Positions 45,801-56,179 of a stretch of DNA of 64,000 nucleotides are shown here, one piece after another (the stretch's first letter is position 1; each line of letters opens with the position of its first letter). Below the pieces are notes generated by a model that saw only the letters and a list, made by a program, of their open reading frames with translations, made no database searches and was not told where the DNA came from. The position numbers were made by a program, and so were the translations under genes. This stretch comes from Blastomussa wellsi (Eukaryota; Cnidaria; Anthozoa; Scleractinia; Plerogyridae). The DNA lies in the NCBI GenBank assembly GCA_947652115.1, contig OX393562.1:30069852-30133851 (forward strand). Reading direction: 5' to 3'.

Positions 45801-48108
45801 CAATTTAATCCATGTGGTAGAAAAAATGCAGTATGCACCTGAGTGTAGTGGCAATGGGTTGCGGGGGTGGGAAGGTTGACACGCCACATCGAGTTTTTTA
45901 AAGTTGTCTGAGGTCCGGAGGCACAAGTTTTACGAATGAATTCGTAGAATTTCAGTATAAAAAAGTTCATTTTAATAATATTTAGTGGCACATTCTTTCT
46001 CTAAATCCGTGTTTGAATTTGTATGTTTTAACTCTTTTTAATTCGTACGCTATCGACAAGAAACACTGCTGTATACCATTTGCAATATACAATAGCTACC
46101 TTTACATAGCATAGAGCAGATATATAAGCTTTTAGAACCATTAGATCCTCCTCGGTGCTAATGTCGTCTCCTTTTACAGTTTGTCACAATATAGCCCAAT
46201 CACAGCAGTGTGAGTCCACCATTAATGCCGGTGATGATTGCAGCAGCGACTGGATGATTAGCAATTGTGGACAATCTTGTGGACTCTGCCCAGGTACAAG
46301 GAATGTGACGTTTGAGACGTTCTTGATTGTCATTTTACTTGAGTAATACGTGTGGTTGTTGTAACACATGAAAGGCAATCCGGTGTTATTTCGAGGTATA
46401 GACTGATTCCCTGTGATTCTATGTAGCTAATCCGTAAAGGGGGCATTGTCACGGGGATTTTGGAGTGTAAAGGGAAATTCTGTGCTAAATACCTTTACTT
46501 GTGCAAAAAATGCTCCAGGAGAATTGTGAAGAAGATATAAAATGAACATTTAAGACCATTTAACAGGGAGATCAAACAATAATAGTTGGTTTCCCATTTT
46601 TTCAGGAGATGGCTTGAGGATTTGAAAAAAAAAATGGCAATTGTTTTCAATTTTCAATCCACTTCCAGTCCAGCCATCGACAACAACAGACGTCAGTAAA
46701 CGGTTTCAATGCAGTCAGTCCAGTAATATAGTCTTCGGTAACATAACTAAACCATTATTTTTGGTTTTCCTTTGAGCGAAGAAAAGTCTTAGCTTTTTAA
46801 AGTTTTGCTAAAATGGCGTGACAATGCCCCTTGAATACGTGTGTGACGTGTTTTTCGTTGCGGATGGTGTCTTGGCACAAAGTTTAAACTGTCAGCCGAC
46901 TATTTCCACAGATCAATATACTTAAACATGCGTTTGCCGTATGAATAACACCGTGCAGAACTTAACATGTGCAACTTTAATAACCTCTAAAATGTTCGGT
47001 TTCTTTTACTCCAGAACCAAATTGTACTGAGACAGTTCTTCCTACGATGCCACCCACAACTGGTTTGTATAATGTCGTTTGTTGTGCTCTATCACATACG
47101 GGTATCACATAATGTGCTGTACACAGGAACCGAATACAATTGCTATATTGAGGGAGCGAAAGAGAGCTTTATAATTTATGATGCGAATTCATCAACTGTC
47201 TTGAACTAACTTGACAACGTCATTTTATCATTTTTAACCTGTTGCAGTTGTATAGAATAAATATTTTTACGAGTTTTGCAGTTATTTTGGCGAATTTGAA
47301 GGGCGAGTCAAAACAAAAATAACGTGACGAAGAGTTATTTTCCAACGTTTTCTATTCTCAAAATGTTGTCCTTTGTATTTTGTATTTTCAACCCTTTTTG
47401 AATTATTCGCGTGTGCAAGAGGAATACAGAATCCATACACCCTCTCCTCCATACCTGCCTCATTTCATTCATTCATTTATTCATTCATTTTTCCTCTCTT
47501 TCACTTAAATATGCGTTGTGTTGAGCTGTTGCTAGTGCATTCTACGAATTCTGCGAATTCTACATCATCCATCCATTCATTCATTCTTTCTTTCTTTCTT
47601 CCATTCATTCATATTAGTGTTCCAGTGACCTTCATTTTACAAAACGGTTGATCTTTCTTTAGATGACAAACTAATTATTTATGGACCTATTCGGCTAACG
47701 TGTTTATCTCCTTGTTGCCACCCAATTCAGATCATGTGATGATTCATTTGGGAGGTTACAATTGTTTTGTTCGTACATACTTGCATGCAATCAGTTGTGT
47801 ATGACAAATTGAACAATTGTAACCTCCCAAATGAATCATCCCATGACCTGAATTGGGTGGCAACAAGGATGTAAACACGTTAGCCGAATTGGTCTATTTC
47901 CTTAAAACTTTCAGAAAACCCACAGACCACAAACGATGGTAAACAACCTACGGCGAAATCTAGCTCAACAGTGAGTGCGTCAACGAGGAATAATGAGCCA
48001 GAAGAACCCGTTGGAAATAATGGAGTCTCACTGGCGGCTGGTTTCCATGTTTTAGTCTTGGCATCCAGCTTTATCACTTTGTTCATTTTAGTGTCCTCAG
48101 ATGTCTAA
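42868..48108 (+). CDS. Gene C: Ig-like plus ShKT surface protein with C-terminal anchor
   Basis: Six exons: 42868-42937, 44389-44496, 44976-45101, 46180-46293, 47015-47062 and 47915-48108. They total 660 nt, giving 219 residues, and all five introns are phase 1. Residues 1-22 are a signal peptide. Residues 24-101 form an Ig-like domain split over two exons, with the B-strand Cys, Gly-Asn-Val-Thr-Trp, and an Asp-Gly-Ser-Asn-Leu-Thr-Cys F strand; four N-glycan sites are visible. Residues 102-139 are one ShKT domain with six Cys at 103, 112, 122, 131, 135 and 138. Residues 140-187 are a Thr/Ser/Pro-rich stalk. The last 25-30 residues are hydrophobic and almost uncharged to the end, which fits a GPI-attachment signal better than a helix with a cytoplasmic tail. 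ShKT domains occur in many non-toxic cnidarian and nematode proteins; anchoring and Ig fusion favour a surface or adhesion role here. The introns hold four MITEs. Confidence 0.82.
43215..43370. mobile_element. Foldback MITE in gene C intron 1
   Basis: GCCTGTTCCAGGCTCTCAGA pairs with GCCTGTTATAGGCTCTCAGA (other strand). Both arms continue to CGCGAAGAAAAG, and the centre is rich in GCGAGCGAAGCG. Confidence 0.85.
44645..44785. mobile_element. Foldback MITE in gene C intron 2
   Basis: Almost complete palindrome of about 140 bases: GTATTATACTGTCATAAA-type ends, then TTTGAGAACA[CT]GAGGGAAATG arms meeting at a GCCGCAGGCG centre. Confidence 0.85.
46439..46831. mobile_element. MITE with GGGGCATTGTCACG ends
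   Basis: The left end GGGGGCATTGTCACG and the right end AGGGGCATTGTCACG (other strand) enclose about 390 bases. No coding frame and no obvious target duplication. It lies in gene C intron 4. Confidence 0.7.
47465..47615. repeat. CATT/CTTT microsatellites
   Basis: Two CATT-rich tetranucleotide runs (about 47466-47495 and 47570-47612) with CTTT units, in gene C intron 5. Confidence 0.8.
47682..47897. mobile_element. Foldback MITE abutting gene C exon 6
   Basis: Arms of about 95 bases (CCTATTCGGCTAACGTGTTT on the left, CCAATTCGGCTAACGTGTTT on the other strand at the right). Its right end is 16 bases from the AG (47913-47914) of the last gene C exon. Confidence 0.88.
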
Positions 48109-48750
48109 GAAATCAAACTCAGTGAACAGTTCTTATGCCTATCAGTACGTCAAGACCAACTAATTTTATCCCATCCTAAGTTTAAACTTGTAAATTGTAG
48201 CAGGAACTAATTCTCAAATTAGCAAACATCACGGCGTTACAGATTTGAGACGAATTTCGCGTTAACGGGTCTGGACGTCCAGAAGAATGTCAAAGGTTTG
48301 TCGCACTTACTCGTGTCCAGATCTCTCTCTGTCTAACGCCAAGAGAATAGGAGGTACGTTCGTTCACATTCTCCTGCTGACGCTAAAAGATGAGGTCGTG
48401 AAAATCTGGGTATGATATTAGAACAGGCCATTTCCGACTAGCCTGTGTACAGCTACCCAGGGGTGGCTCGAAACGAGTATTCGAGTGAAATCTTTCATAA
48501 TAATAATAATAATTTTTTTAAATAATCATCAGTATTATTCTTTGACACTTCCATACATCTCTAAGGGTCATGGCAAAAATTGACAGACCGATCTTGGGAA
48601 TCTTCGAACGCTGTAATTTTCTTTTTTACTAGATGTAGAGTATTAAAAAAACGGAATGTGAAATTGATTGCAATTCTATTTGTTTGCGTTAGCCACGTTG
48701 TTTAATCAGTTTTCTAGCATTTTTACTGTGCAAAAGCATGCACACTTGTC
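48109..48750. other. No gene seen; probable gene C 3' region
   Basis: Non-coding sequence with an AAT-rich stretch at 48497-48530. No confident polyadenylation hexamer. Confidence 0.35.
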
Positions 48751-48756
48751 CTAGAC

Positions 48757-48952
48757 TGAAGTTATTGCTGTTGTTGTTATTGTTGCTTCTGCTGTTTTTG
48801 TTGTTGTTTCCGGATGTTGTTTGTATTGTTGTTGTTGCTGTTGTTGTTGTCGTTGATGTTGTTGTTGATATTGTTGTTGTTGTTGTTGTTGTTGTCGTTG
48901 ATGCTGTTGTCGTTGCTGCTGTTGTGGATGTTGTTATTGTTGTTATTTGTAC
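48757..48952. repeat. TTG trinucleotide microsatellite
   Basis: About 65 GTT/TTG units with GCT, GAT and GTC interruptions. The Leu/Val-rich open frame across it is an artefact. Confidence 0.93.
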
Positions 48953-50071
48953 TCAGTTTTCTGACAATCTAAACTATGCAAGTGAATATTATCCCACAAC
49001 AAGCATCTAGTCACTCCTTCATGTAACAGAAAACTGAGAAAGCGACAGCCTATTGGCCAGGTTGGGACGCGGTCTTCACTTTGCATTATAACTTGTATTG
49101 GAGATTTCCGAAACATTTTCTCATTTCAATGCAACCTCACTGACGCAGATGAGCAATTTTGTATTTCAAAGTAGCAACTTTAGCAATGCCTTGCAACCTT
49201 TGGCGTTGCCATACAATGCACATAACAAAGTATTGCGATCGGGACTTGTTTATTTAGTCAGTCTTATTATTCCAAAAGTATGTGACAGCCTAACCTGAAC
49301 GGGTGGGTGAGGAGTAATGGTTGAACTAACCTGCCATCAGATCGATGCTCGGATTTTTTCGCACCGTAAAATCAGAACGCCTGAGCGCGGGATATTTCGG
49401 CATACTTTAAACAACATCACTAAAGTGTAACAGGAGCATTACAATACAGCTTGAATTGAAAACCGTATCCCAACTAGTTTTCTCACCCAAATAGCCATGG
49501 CGCCAAGAAGCAGTTAACCTTTAATTCAACCCTACATACATACATAATTTTTTACTACTTCCCGAAAGTGAATCCCGTGTTTTTATTGTCATGTTGCCAG
49601 ATACGAGAAGAACAGTTCCAGAACAGTGCCAAATTTGGCGCTTTTTGAGCCATCAAACTGCATGATTCTTTATCTGAAAATCGATAAAGTATAGTCAATG
49701 CCCATGACACGGCCACGCCCACCAGCTTAGAGCTTTTTAACAATGGTTCAGTTGGATGACAGAAATTTTGTATTCAAATTTCGGAGAATCTGAGGGAAGT
49801 TATCGTATGACGCATATCAATGAGCTTTTCGAACTTGTGATATCTTGGGTTGAGGTGCCGTGTGTCAACATAAGTTAATTAATTCACGCGATATCAGACC
49901 CAGCGAGTTTACAACTACGTACGTGCTTCGATCCTTGAATAACTGGATTAAATTCATCCATATCACTTCAAGAGCAACTTCTGTAACATTTAACACTATT
50001 CACGGCAACGTCAGGACCGCATGAACGATTTGTTTCATGACAGTTTGACTGTTTTGTCGACCTGAATCGAC
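48953..50071. other. No gene seen
   Basis: Short unsupported frames only. This is the upstream region of the small membrane protein gene at 50090. Confidence 0.4.
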
Positions 50072-50077
50072 ATGTAG
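50072..50077 (+). promoter_or_regulatory. Start-stop element (ATGTAG)
   Basis: An ATG directly followed by TAG, 12 bases before the ATG of the next gene. If transcribed, such minimal uORFs stall ribosomes; transcription here is unproven. Confidence 0.3.
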
Positions 50078-50089
50078 AGTGCCGAAAAC

Positions 50090-50572
50090 ATGTCGTCGGC
50101 AGACTACTTTGCTCCGTTGATAGCCACGTTATTCTTCGTATCTGCAACTCTAGCTGGAATTTATATTTATTGCTGTTTCTTCAAAACAAGCAAGGAAGAA
50201 AACGGTCAAACTAAGTCTACGGACAAAGCCCATCGCGATTACGAGGAAGAGAAAAATAACGCTGGAATGGCAAGAAATCTATACAATCACATGTATCCTC
50301 TCTCGATGGCGCTACCTGCGAGAGAATTTTATGGCCACGTTAACGTCGGTTTTGCGAGCTCACTGTCAAATTGGCCGCCTGTACTAGAGGAGAAGACCGC
50401 AAAAGTCCTAGTATGTCCCTTTGAAGGGAAGGATATGAAGGAAATAGCCCGTGATCGACCATTGTTTTGTAGAAGTACAAGTCATGGTACAAAAAGGGTC
50501 AGCCTGCACTGTCAACTTCAGGTCATTCAAGAAGTAACTGAGGAGGAAATATTAGAGGAGGAAGAAGCATAA
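50090..50572 (+). CDS. Small membrane protein TM1 (160 aa)
   Basis: Single-exon frame with a true ATG and TAA. A short N-terminus of about 8 residues is followed by a helix (about 9-28) starting Pro-Leu-Ile-Ala and ending Ile-Tyr-Cys-Cys. Lys-rich and charged sequence follows, and the C-terminus is Glu-rich. The lack of a cleavable signal and the positive charge after the helix suggest a cytoplasmic C-terminal region. Its C-terminal third contains Cys-Arg-x-Thr-Ser and Cys-x-Leu-Gln-Val-Ile, then Glu repeats, and the same order is found in the paralogue at 52446-52928. That one is on the opposite strand and also 160 residues. No known family is recognised. The Cys pair at the membrane face could be palmitoylated (inference). 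Confidence 0.72.
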   Translation: MSSADYFAPLIATLFFVSATLAGIYIYCCFFKTSKEENGQTKSTDKAHRDYEEEKNNAGMARNLYNHMYPLSMALPAREFYGHVNVGFASSLSNWPPVLEEKTAKVLVCPFEGKDMKEIARDRPLFCRSTSHGTKRVSLHCQLQVIQEVTEEEILEEEEA

Positions 50573-50933
50573 GTCGGCGAGGTGTAAAGATCGATCTTCA
50601 GTAAAAAGAGAACAGAAAATAAGTTGCTTTAAAGAACTATAAGGACGTAAGGCTCTTAATATCCTGTGTATTGTTAAAAGCTATAAAATTAACATGATTC
50701 CTAAAACCCACAAAAATAGGGTTCAAGTACTCCTATATCAGCGTTGCGTTCCACTTTACTCAAATCAACCGACAGAGTGAACGCTGCTAGCGCTAGCTGG
50801 CAATGACTCAGTTAGCAGCACTTTTTATACACAAGCTAGTTCCCCTACGATCTGTTCTGTTTGTTTGCATCAGATAAGGATTCAGAAAGAAGACTGTTAA
50901 CAAAGGAACTACCGGAATTTAAAGGGGAACTGC

Positions 50934-51200
50934 ATGGATTCGAACGTAACAACCAGCAAAACGAAAGAAAACGTTGGATTTGTGCCTAGCGAAGAAAGTG
51001 GAATGAAAACGGTCGAAAACGAAATTGCTGAAAATAATCGAATGAGCGAATGTCCACGAAGCTCAAACCTACACCGCAACACTGAATATACAAATATATT
51101 AGCCCCGCAAGCGCTATATATGGATCTGTTTACAAACCAACATCACAGCCTTGCAGAATTCACACACTGTAATATAAAACGCAATTATTTACAGTATTAA
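50934..51200 (+). CDS. Unassigned 88-aa frame
   Basis: True ATG and TAA. The N-terminal half is polar (Ser/Thr/Lys/Glu/Asn); there is no signal, no hydrophobic helix and no recognised domain. It lies 360 bases after TM1 on the same strand, so it could be a decayed relative of the cytoplasmic region, an exon of TM1, or chance. No convincing alignment to the paralogues was found by eye. Confidence 0.25.
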   Translation: MDSNVTTSKTKENVGFVPSEESGMKTVENEIAENNRMSECPRSSNLHRNTEYTNILAPQALYMDLFTNQHHSLAEFTHCNIKRNYLQY

Positions 51201-51454
51201 AATATAGTAACGATCCAGTAGATATCTGTTTAATAATTCTCCTTGTCCTTGTGCTTTCCCTTCCTTTGCGATACACGATCACGAACCGATAAAGTAGGGC
51301 TGCAACTGTGGACAGCTATTTCGTCCAGTTTGGGACTCATCAGAACGGTGTAGCAAAATTCGTATGGAGAGCCAGCGCATATAAATTGCTTTTTGAGAAA
51401 CCATTGTGACACTTAATCTTCTTACTCCCAGAAACATGCATATGTGACGTTGCA

Positions 51455-51715
51455 TAAAATGCGCTAGGAGGCGTAGTGGTTAGCGCGCTGGCCGGGGCAC
51501 TGTGCCGTGTTCTTAGGCAAGACACGTTTTTCAATGTGTTCTCAAAGTGGCTCTCTTTAACCATGTACATAAATGGGTACCGGCAAAATAATGCTAGGGG
51601 TGTTACTCTTCGATGGACTAGCATCCCATCCAGGGGGGAGTAGTAATATTCCTAGCCGCTTAATGCTACAGAAACCGGGATAAATTCTTGCAGTTTGAGG
51701 CACTTGGCACGAGGC
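51455..51715 (+). mobile_element. tRNA-derived SINE, plus strand
   Basis: Starts with a tRNA-like GGCGTAGTGGTTAGCGCGCT and continues GGGGCACTGTGCCGTGTTCT, TAAATGGGTACCGGC, GATGGACTAGCATCCCATCC, AGGGGGGAGTAG and GAAACCGGGATAA. The ordered blocks match the minus-strand copy at 4910-5145. Confidence 0.75.
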
Positions 51716-52445
51716 TATAACTTTTTTCACCTTGCCCTGGCGCTCCATATAATTTTGTTAACACCATGCTGATGAGTCTCGAAAAGTACGAAACAGCATT
51801 ACACGGTTGCAACCCTGCTTTATCGGCTCTTGGTTCTGGTCGTGATGGTGTTTCGAAAAGTCTACTTTTTCGCGTAGTATCAGCCCTGCTGTATTGTTGG
51901 CAATGTTATTTCATTTTTAGACTATTCGATCTCTCGTAGATCCTTTGATAGCGGCAGCGTTCCATGGTCCCTTGCTGTTTTGAGTCTGACTACGAAAAAG
52001 ACTTGAAAAAAGTCCGAGCGTGACTTTGATACTGTTTTTGTGTTTGGTTGGTCAAGACCGCACCAACACAATATGCACTTGCAGCATTATACGAGACCTT
52101 GAATTATCCTCAGCGCCAATAATATTAACGTCCTGCCCTGAAAACCCATAAGGTGCTGGCCAAAAATCAAAATTTAAACCCAAAGGGAAACATCAATCAT
52201 TCACTTTTTCCACATGGGAGTCTCCCGTATCCCCTCCCCACCCTCTCTGGGCCTGTTTCGTCGCAGGTGAACTCTGTAAAATCTATTTTGTCAAAGATCA
52301 CGCAGCTGGACAAATATCACTTTCTATGCAATCACAAGCTTAGCGATTTGTAGCGCTTGTTGATCCCTTTTCTCATGGTCGATCGATGATAGATAACTTC
52401 AGAAAATATATTTACGGAAATCAGCACTGAGAAATTATTCATGTG
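51716..52445. other. No gene seen
   Basis: Non-coding sequence between TM1 and TM2. A 66-codon frame at 52153-52353 has no support. Confidence 0.4.
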
Positions 52446-52928
52446 TTAAATACTTGTTTTCTCGGTTTCTCCTTGAGTCTCATCTTGCTCATTCTCTTCT
52501 TCTGCCTCTGTTATGACCTGTAGATGGCATGGTGACCTTACAGGTTTGACGCAACTTGTGTTTCTGCACACGCGTTTTTTCTCGGGAAGCTTGCAATGCT
52601 CATCTGTGAAATAACACGACGAGGTTAACTTCCTTTCACTTTCCATCTCAACCGCAAGTGATGCGTCGCTGAACTCATATGGAGCAGGTCCCACGTAAAA
52701 TAAGAAAGGATTACTATGCAAACTGTAAGAAGAAAATTGTCCTGGTTTTCCATGAGCCCCGTAGCTGCGGTTGACACTGTTGACACTGTTTCTTCTTTGC
52801 CCTTTTGTTTCGTTTTGCTGTTTACGGTTTTTAAAATAACAGCAATAAAGACAGATGCCCACTATAGCAGTAAAAACGAAAAACCATCCAGCAATAATGG
52901 GTATGAGATAATCAGGAGTATCAGCCAT
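52446..52928 (-). CDS. Small membrane protein TM2 (160 aa)
   Basis: Single-exon minus-strand frame with a true ATG (complement of 52926-52928) and TAA. Helix at about residues 10-30, beginning Pro-Ile-Ile-Ala-Gly-Trp-Phe-Phe and ending Leu-Tyr-Cys-Cys-Tyr-Phe-Lys, then a basic Arg/Lys/Gln segment. The middle is Ser/Tyr-rich. Near the C-terminus lie Cys-Arg-x-Thr-Ser and Cys-x-Leu-Gln-Val-Ile, followed by an acidic tail. The helix and C-terminal motifs make it a paralogue of TM1 with equal length; the middle has diverged. No cleavable signal is evident. Function unknown. Confidence 0.72.
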   Translation of the reverse strand: MADTPDYLIPIIAGWFFVFTAIVGICLYCCYFKNRKQQNETKGQRRNSVNSVNRSYGAHGKPGQFSSYSLHSNPFLFYVGPAPYEFSDASLAVEMESERKLTSSCYFTDEHCKLPEKKRVCRNTSCVKPVRSPCHLQVITEAEEENEQDETQGETEKTSI

Positions 52929-53615
52929 TGTTTACGAAACAAGTGTTAGTCCAATTTCAGTTCGAAAATCCTGCGATCCTCAAGATTAATGACGCCGAAA
53001 ATCGAAGAAAAACGCTGGCTAAAAATCCACCAAGAATATAGTAATATATTAAGTTGATTTCTCTGGTTGACCGCGACAGAAGATCAAATAAAACGAGAAA
53101 CTGATCAGGTTCTATTGTGATGTGCATTTTTAAATGCACGTATTGGAAAATACGTGCCAAGCTGTAGCATTTGTTTACTCTCAATACAGTAATTTCGTGA
53201 CCAGGCATGCCCGTGTCGTTAAGTGTCTTTATTGACATGGCCGTTCCGTAAAGAGTATTTAAATTGCCTTTACTGACGGAATTAATCGTTTAAGTTAAGA
53301 TTTTCAGGCGCCTTTACTTTTCCTAGCTAGCTATTCCAATTCACCATCTATTTATCTCTGTTACCTTGGATAAATCTTGACGGTGGGAAGGGGGAAAGGA
53401 TTGTGACAACGTTTATCAGTGGTCGGGTTATAGTTAAACTGAAAATTTGATCATTTAGCCATTGTGATTCCAATCTGCGCAAATCAAGACCAAGGTATAT
53501 TTCCGATCACGTATGATTTGAACATAATTGCTTTCGTGTCAACTATCAAGCATGGCGGACTTGTACCCAGTGTGATCTCTCACTTTATTCACTCCTCAGC
53601 TTGTACTCCACGAGC

Positions 53616-53777
53616 ATGACACTACCTGAGTTCGCGTCACCACTCATTGGCGTTTTAATCTTTACTTTCACGATGGTTACAATCTTACTTTACTGTTGCT
53701 TGTGTAGGAATCGCAAAGAGATGCATAACCCTGAGAAGACCGTCAACTCTGTAGCAACATATCTTGATATAAAATAA
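53616..53777 (+). CDS. Small membrane protein TM3 (53 aa)
   Basis: Short frame with true ATG and TAA. Residues 9-26 form a helix starting Pro-Leu-Ile-Gly, with the Phe and Thr positions of the family, ending Leu-Tyr-Cys-Cys-Leu-Cys. It is followed by Arg-Asn-Arg-Lys and a short polar tail. Recognised only by its likeness to TM1, TM2 and TM4. It lacks the long C-terminal region, so it may be a truncated copy or a first exon. Confidence 0.55.
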   Translation: MTLPEFASPLIGVLIFTFTMVTILLYCCLCRNRKEMHNPEKTVNSVATYLDIK

Positions 53778-54039
53778 CCCGTATGAGGAGTCCCGTATTA
53801 CAGCTATACCATTTGTGGAGGAGCTTATTTAATACAGCTACTGTTCCGCAGTTGCAGACCTTGGAGCTTTGTGTGCTGCTAAAGACGTGATTGTTTCGAT
53901 AGCTCCGCCTGGAAATCAACATGTAACAATTTCTCAGAAGAATCCCGGGAACTTTACGAGAAAACACGCAAGCTGAAACACTCACACTCACCGGAAGATG
54001 TAAAATAGCTTTTGTGCCTCAACCTGTTGGATCCTGTTG

Positions 54040-54560
54040 AGCTTAGCCTAAATTTTTCAAAAGGCGCAAACCAAACAATACAAACTTGACGTAGCTCCTT
54101 TAAAAGCGCAACTTTTTTTCCAGATTCCGTCCATACTAAAACGGCGTTTTTGGTCACCGAAAACAGAACTTTTTGAAAATGCCCACCAAAGGGGATAAAT
54201 TTGAAAACGCTGGCTAGGTGTATTACTGCGGGCGGTGAAAACGGAACTTTTTGAAAACGCTGGCATGAAAACAGTCAGGAAATGTGCCCATACTCTAGCG
54301 TGTACTCATCCTCGGAGACCCAGGGGCGAAAGCTTACAAGAAGTCGCAAGAGTGCCCCTGAGTTCCACGACCCATTCGAGTGCTTGCCTCTGATTGGCCA
54401 CAAAAATTCCGAGGATAGCCTGTATTTAATTCGATGGTGAAATAATTTGGAAACGGTATAGTGTGGACGGAAAACATTTCATCCGCTTTCGAGGCGAAAA
54501 AGCTGTTTTTCAGTTCTTTGCTACTTTCTTGAAAACCACTGTAGTGTCTCAGTTATTTTT
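54040..54560. mobile_element. Interspersed repeat rich in TTTTTGAAAACGCTGGC
   Basis: Several copies of a GGAACTTTTTGAAAACGCTGG motif plus a GTGTGGACGGAAAAC block. The frames across it are not coding. Boundaries are uncertain. Confidence 0.5.
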
Positions 54561-55053
54561 TTAAATGAATCATTGCAGTTCAGGGATTTTTGCCAGACCA
54601 AATACTGCTATTTTAAGTGTTTTCGCACTGCCAGCTCTATTGACAAACATTTCTAAGGTAGTGTTCCGGTGTAACTGAAACTATTTTTAACAACAGTGGT
54701 GCGGTGTCAGAGAATAAGGTGAGAATGACTCCTGCTCTTGCACGATCATTATTTTCAAATCTTCAAGTTGTTGGTTTGCTTACGGTTTGTACACCACAAA
54801 TATATTATCGTAACCGTTTCCCTTTGCTTTTGACGTTGTGCATGTCAGATGAGGTAGTTAACTACGTGACATGCCGTTAGCTCTTCGGTAACTTTTCGAA
54901 GTCACGTAGACTTACAATGACGTAATCAGTATACACCCAATTACAAGTATGAACTTACACGTTCGTGACGAAAGTCTGGTGAAAACAACCCTGCTGGTTG
55001 AACTTCTTTGTAAACGCAGAAAACTTAAAACTGATTGAAACAACTTGCAGACG
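54561..55053. other. No gene seen
   Basis: Non-coding sequence upstream of TM4. Contains a GTAGTTAACTAC palindrome at 54853-54864. Confidence 0.4.
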
Positions 55054-55278
55054 ATGGAGAAGTTATTTGATTTTCTTGCTCCAATGATCGCGGTTGTGTT
55101 CTTCGCGCTTGTTGGAGTTTTTATTTACTGTTTCTACAACAAATCCTACGACCGCAGAGAAGAATGTGATATCGAGAAACGAACAGGGCAGCTAAATGAC
55201 GACGCTGAATGCAATTTTGTTGAGAGAAAGAAATCACTAAGTGCGGTAAATGACTACTTGGTGGTTGTACACCACTGA
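55054..55278 (+). CDS. Small membrane protein TM4 (74 aa)
   Basis: True ATG at 55054 and TGA at 55276-55278. Helix at about residues 9-25, starting Pro-Met-Ile-Ala-Val-Val-Phe-Phe and ending Ile-Tyr-Cys-Phe. It is followed by a basic Tyr-Asp-Arg-Arg segment and a charged tail. It fits the TM1-TM3 family by the helix start and the Tyr-Cys end, but has one Cys instead of the pair. No signal peptide and no recognised domain. Confidence 0.6.
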   Translation: MEKLFDFLAPMIAVVFFALVGVFIYCFYNKSYDRREECDIEKRTGQLNDDAECNFVERKKSLSAVNDYLVVVHH

Positions 55279-56179
55279 TAACGGCAACAGTTCGATGGTA
55301 TATTTTAGCCGTGGAAAATTCAAATCATTTACTGATCCATGACAAGCCATGCTGTGTTGTGCCAGGACAGAACAAGCTCGAATGTTTTAAATCACAGACG
55401 CCATTATGATCTTTGAGTATAAAAGATTCTGAATGGAGCGATTGTTGCCCGTATATATTGTTGAAGCAGTTGAAACGACGTTTGGAAATGAATACGGTAT
55501 GCGTGAATAGGTTCGCACCGGAAAGGACAGTCATGGATCGATGTGACCCCCGCGAAATGCACATATAAACTTGTTTGCTTGGAGAAACAGACTTCAAAGC
55601 GTAGTGACATAAAATACATGTATATACTTAGATCAGTGTTGATAACGTCGCAGTTTCAGTTTAAAGATTATTGTAAATGTAAATGTACAGTAAGAAGCAA
55701 CCTCGTGCATAAGTCGACCCCCTAATTTGGGGACCAAAAATTACTTCGTTTATAGTCCTACCAAGCTGAAATTGTCTGCCAATTCGACCGGCTGAAACTG
55801 TCTTCCAATTCGAATTAAAATTCAGTAGTGGAAATTACTGCATAAAATCAGTTAAACTTGTTGTCCTTAACAATTTTTCAAAAACATTTTCTAGTTGCAT
55901 TCAAAGCACTGGCGGACCACCCGTTGTTTGTGTGTGTTACGTAACATCGAAACATAGAAATATAGACATAAATAAAAAGTTAGCCACGATTTGCTATAAA
56001 TACTAAGTTTATCCTACATGTCGTGAAAAAGGTTGTTGTTGTTCATGGTGGTATAAAGTATAGTAATTAAGGAGTTATCGTTTGTCTCACGATGTAGTCA
56101 CTTGTCATGTGGACCGCGACGCTGGTGTCGTGTCAGGGATCCCCCGAAAAGGTCTGGCACTAGTCTCGTGTCGCTCAAA
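55279..56179. other. No gene seen; upstream region of the ISOC gene
   Basis: Non-coding. Two AATTCGA blocks with related flanks lie at 55780-55815. Confidence 0.4.

Noticed and set aside
45623..45808. Extra exon of gene C between the Ig and ShKT exons
   Set aside because: The frame has no AG/GT borders in phase 1 that would fit the chain, and no Cys pattern. An undetected exon in this 1.1-kb intron cannot be excluded.
48738..49010. 90-codon Leu/Val-rich frame
   Set aside because: It is the translation of a TTG microsatellite.
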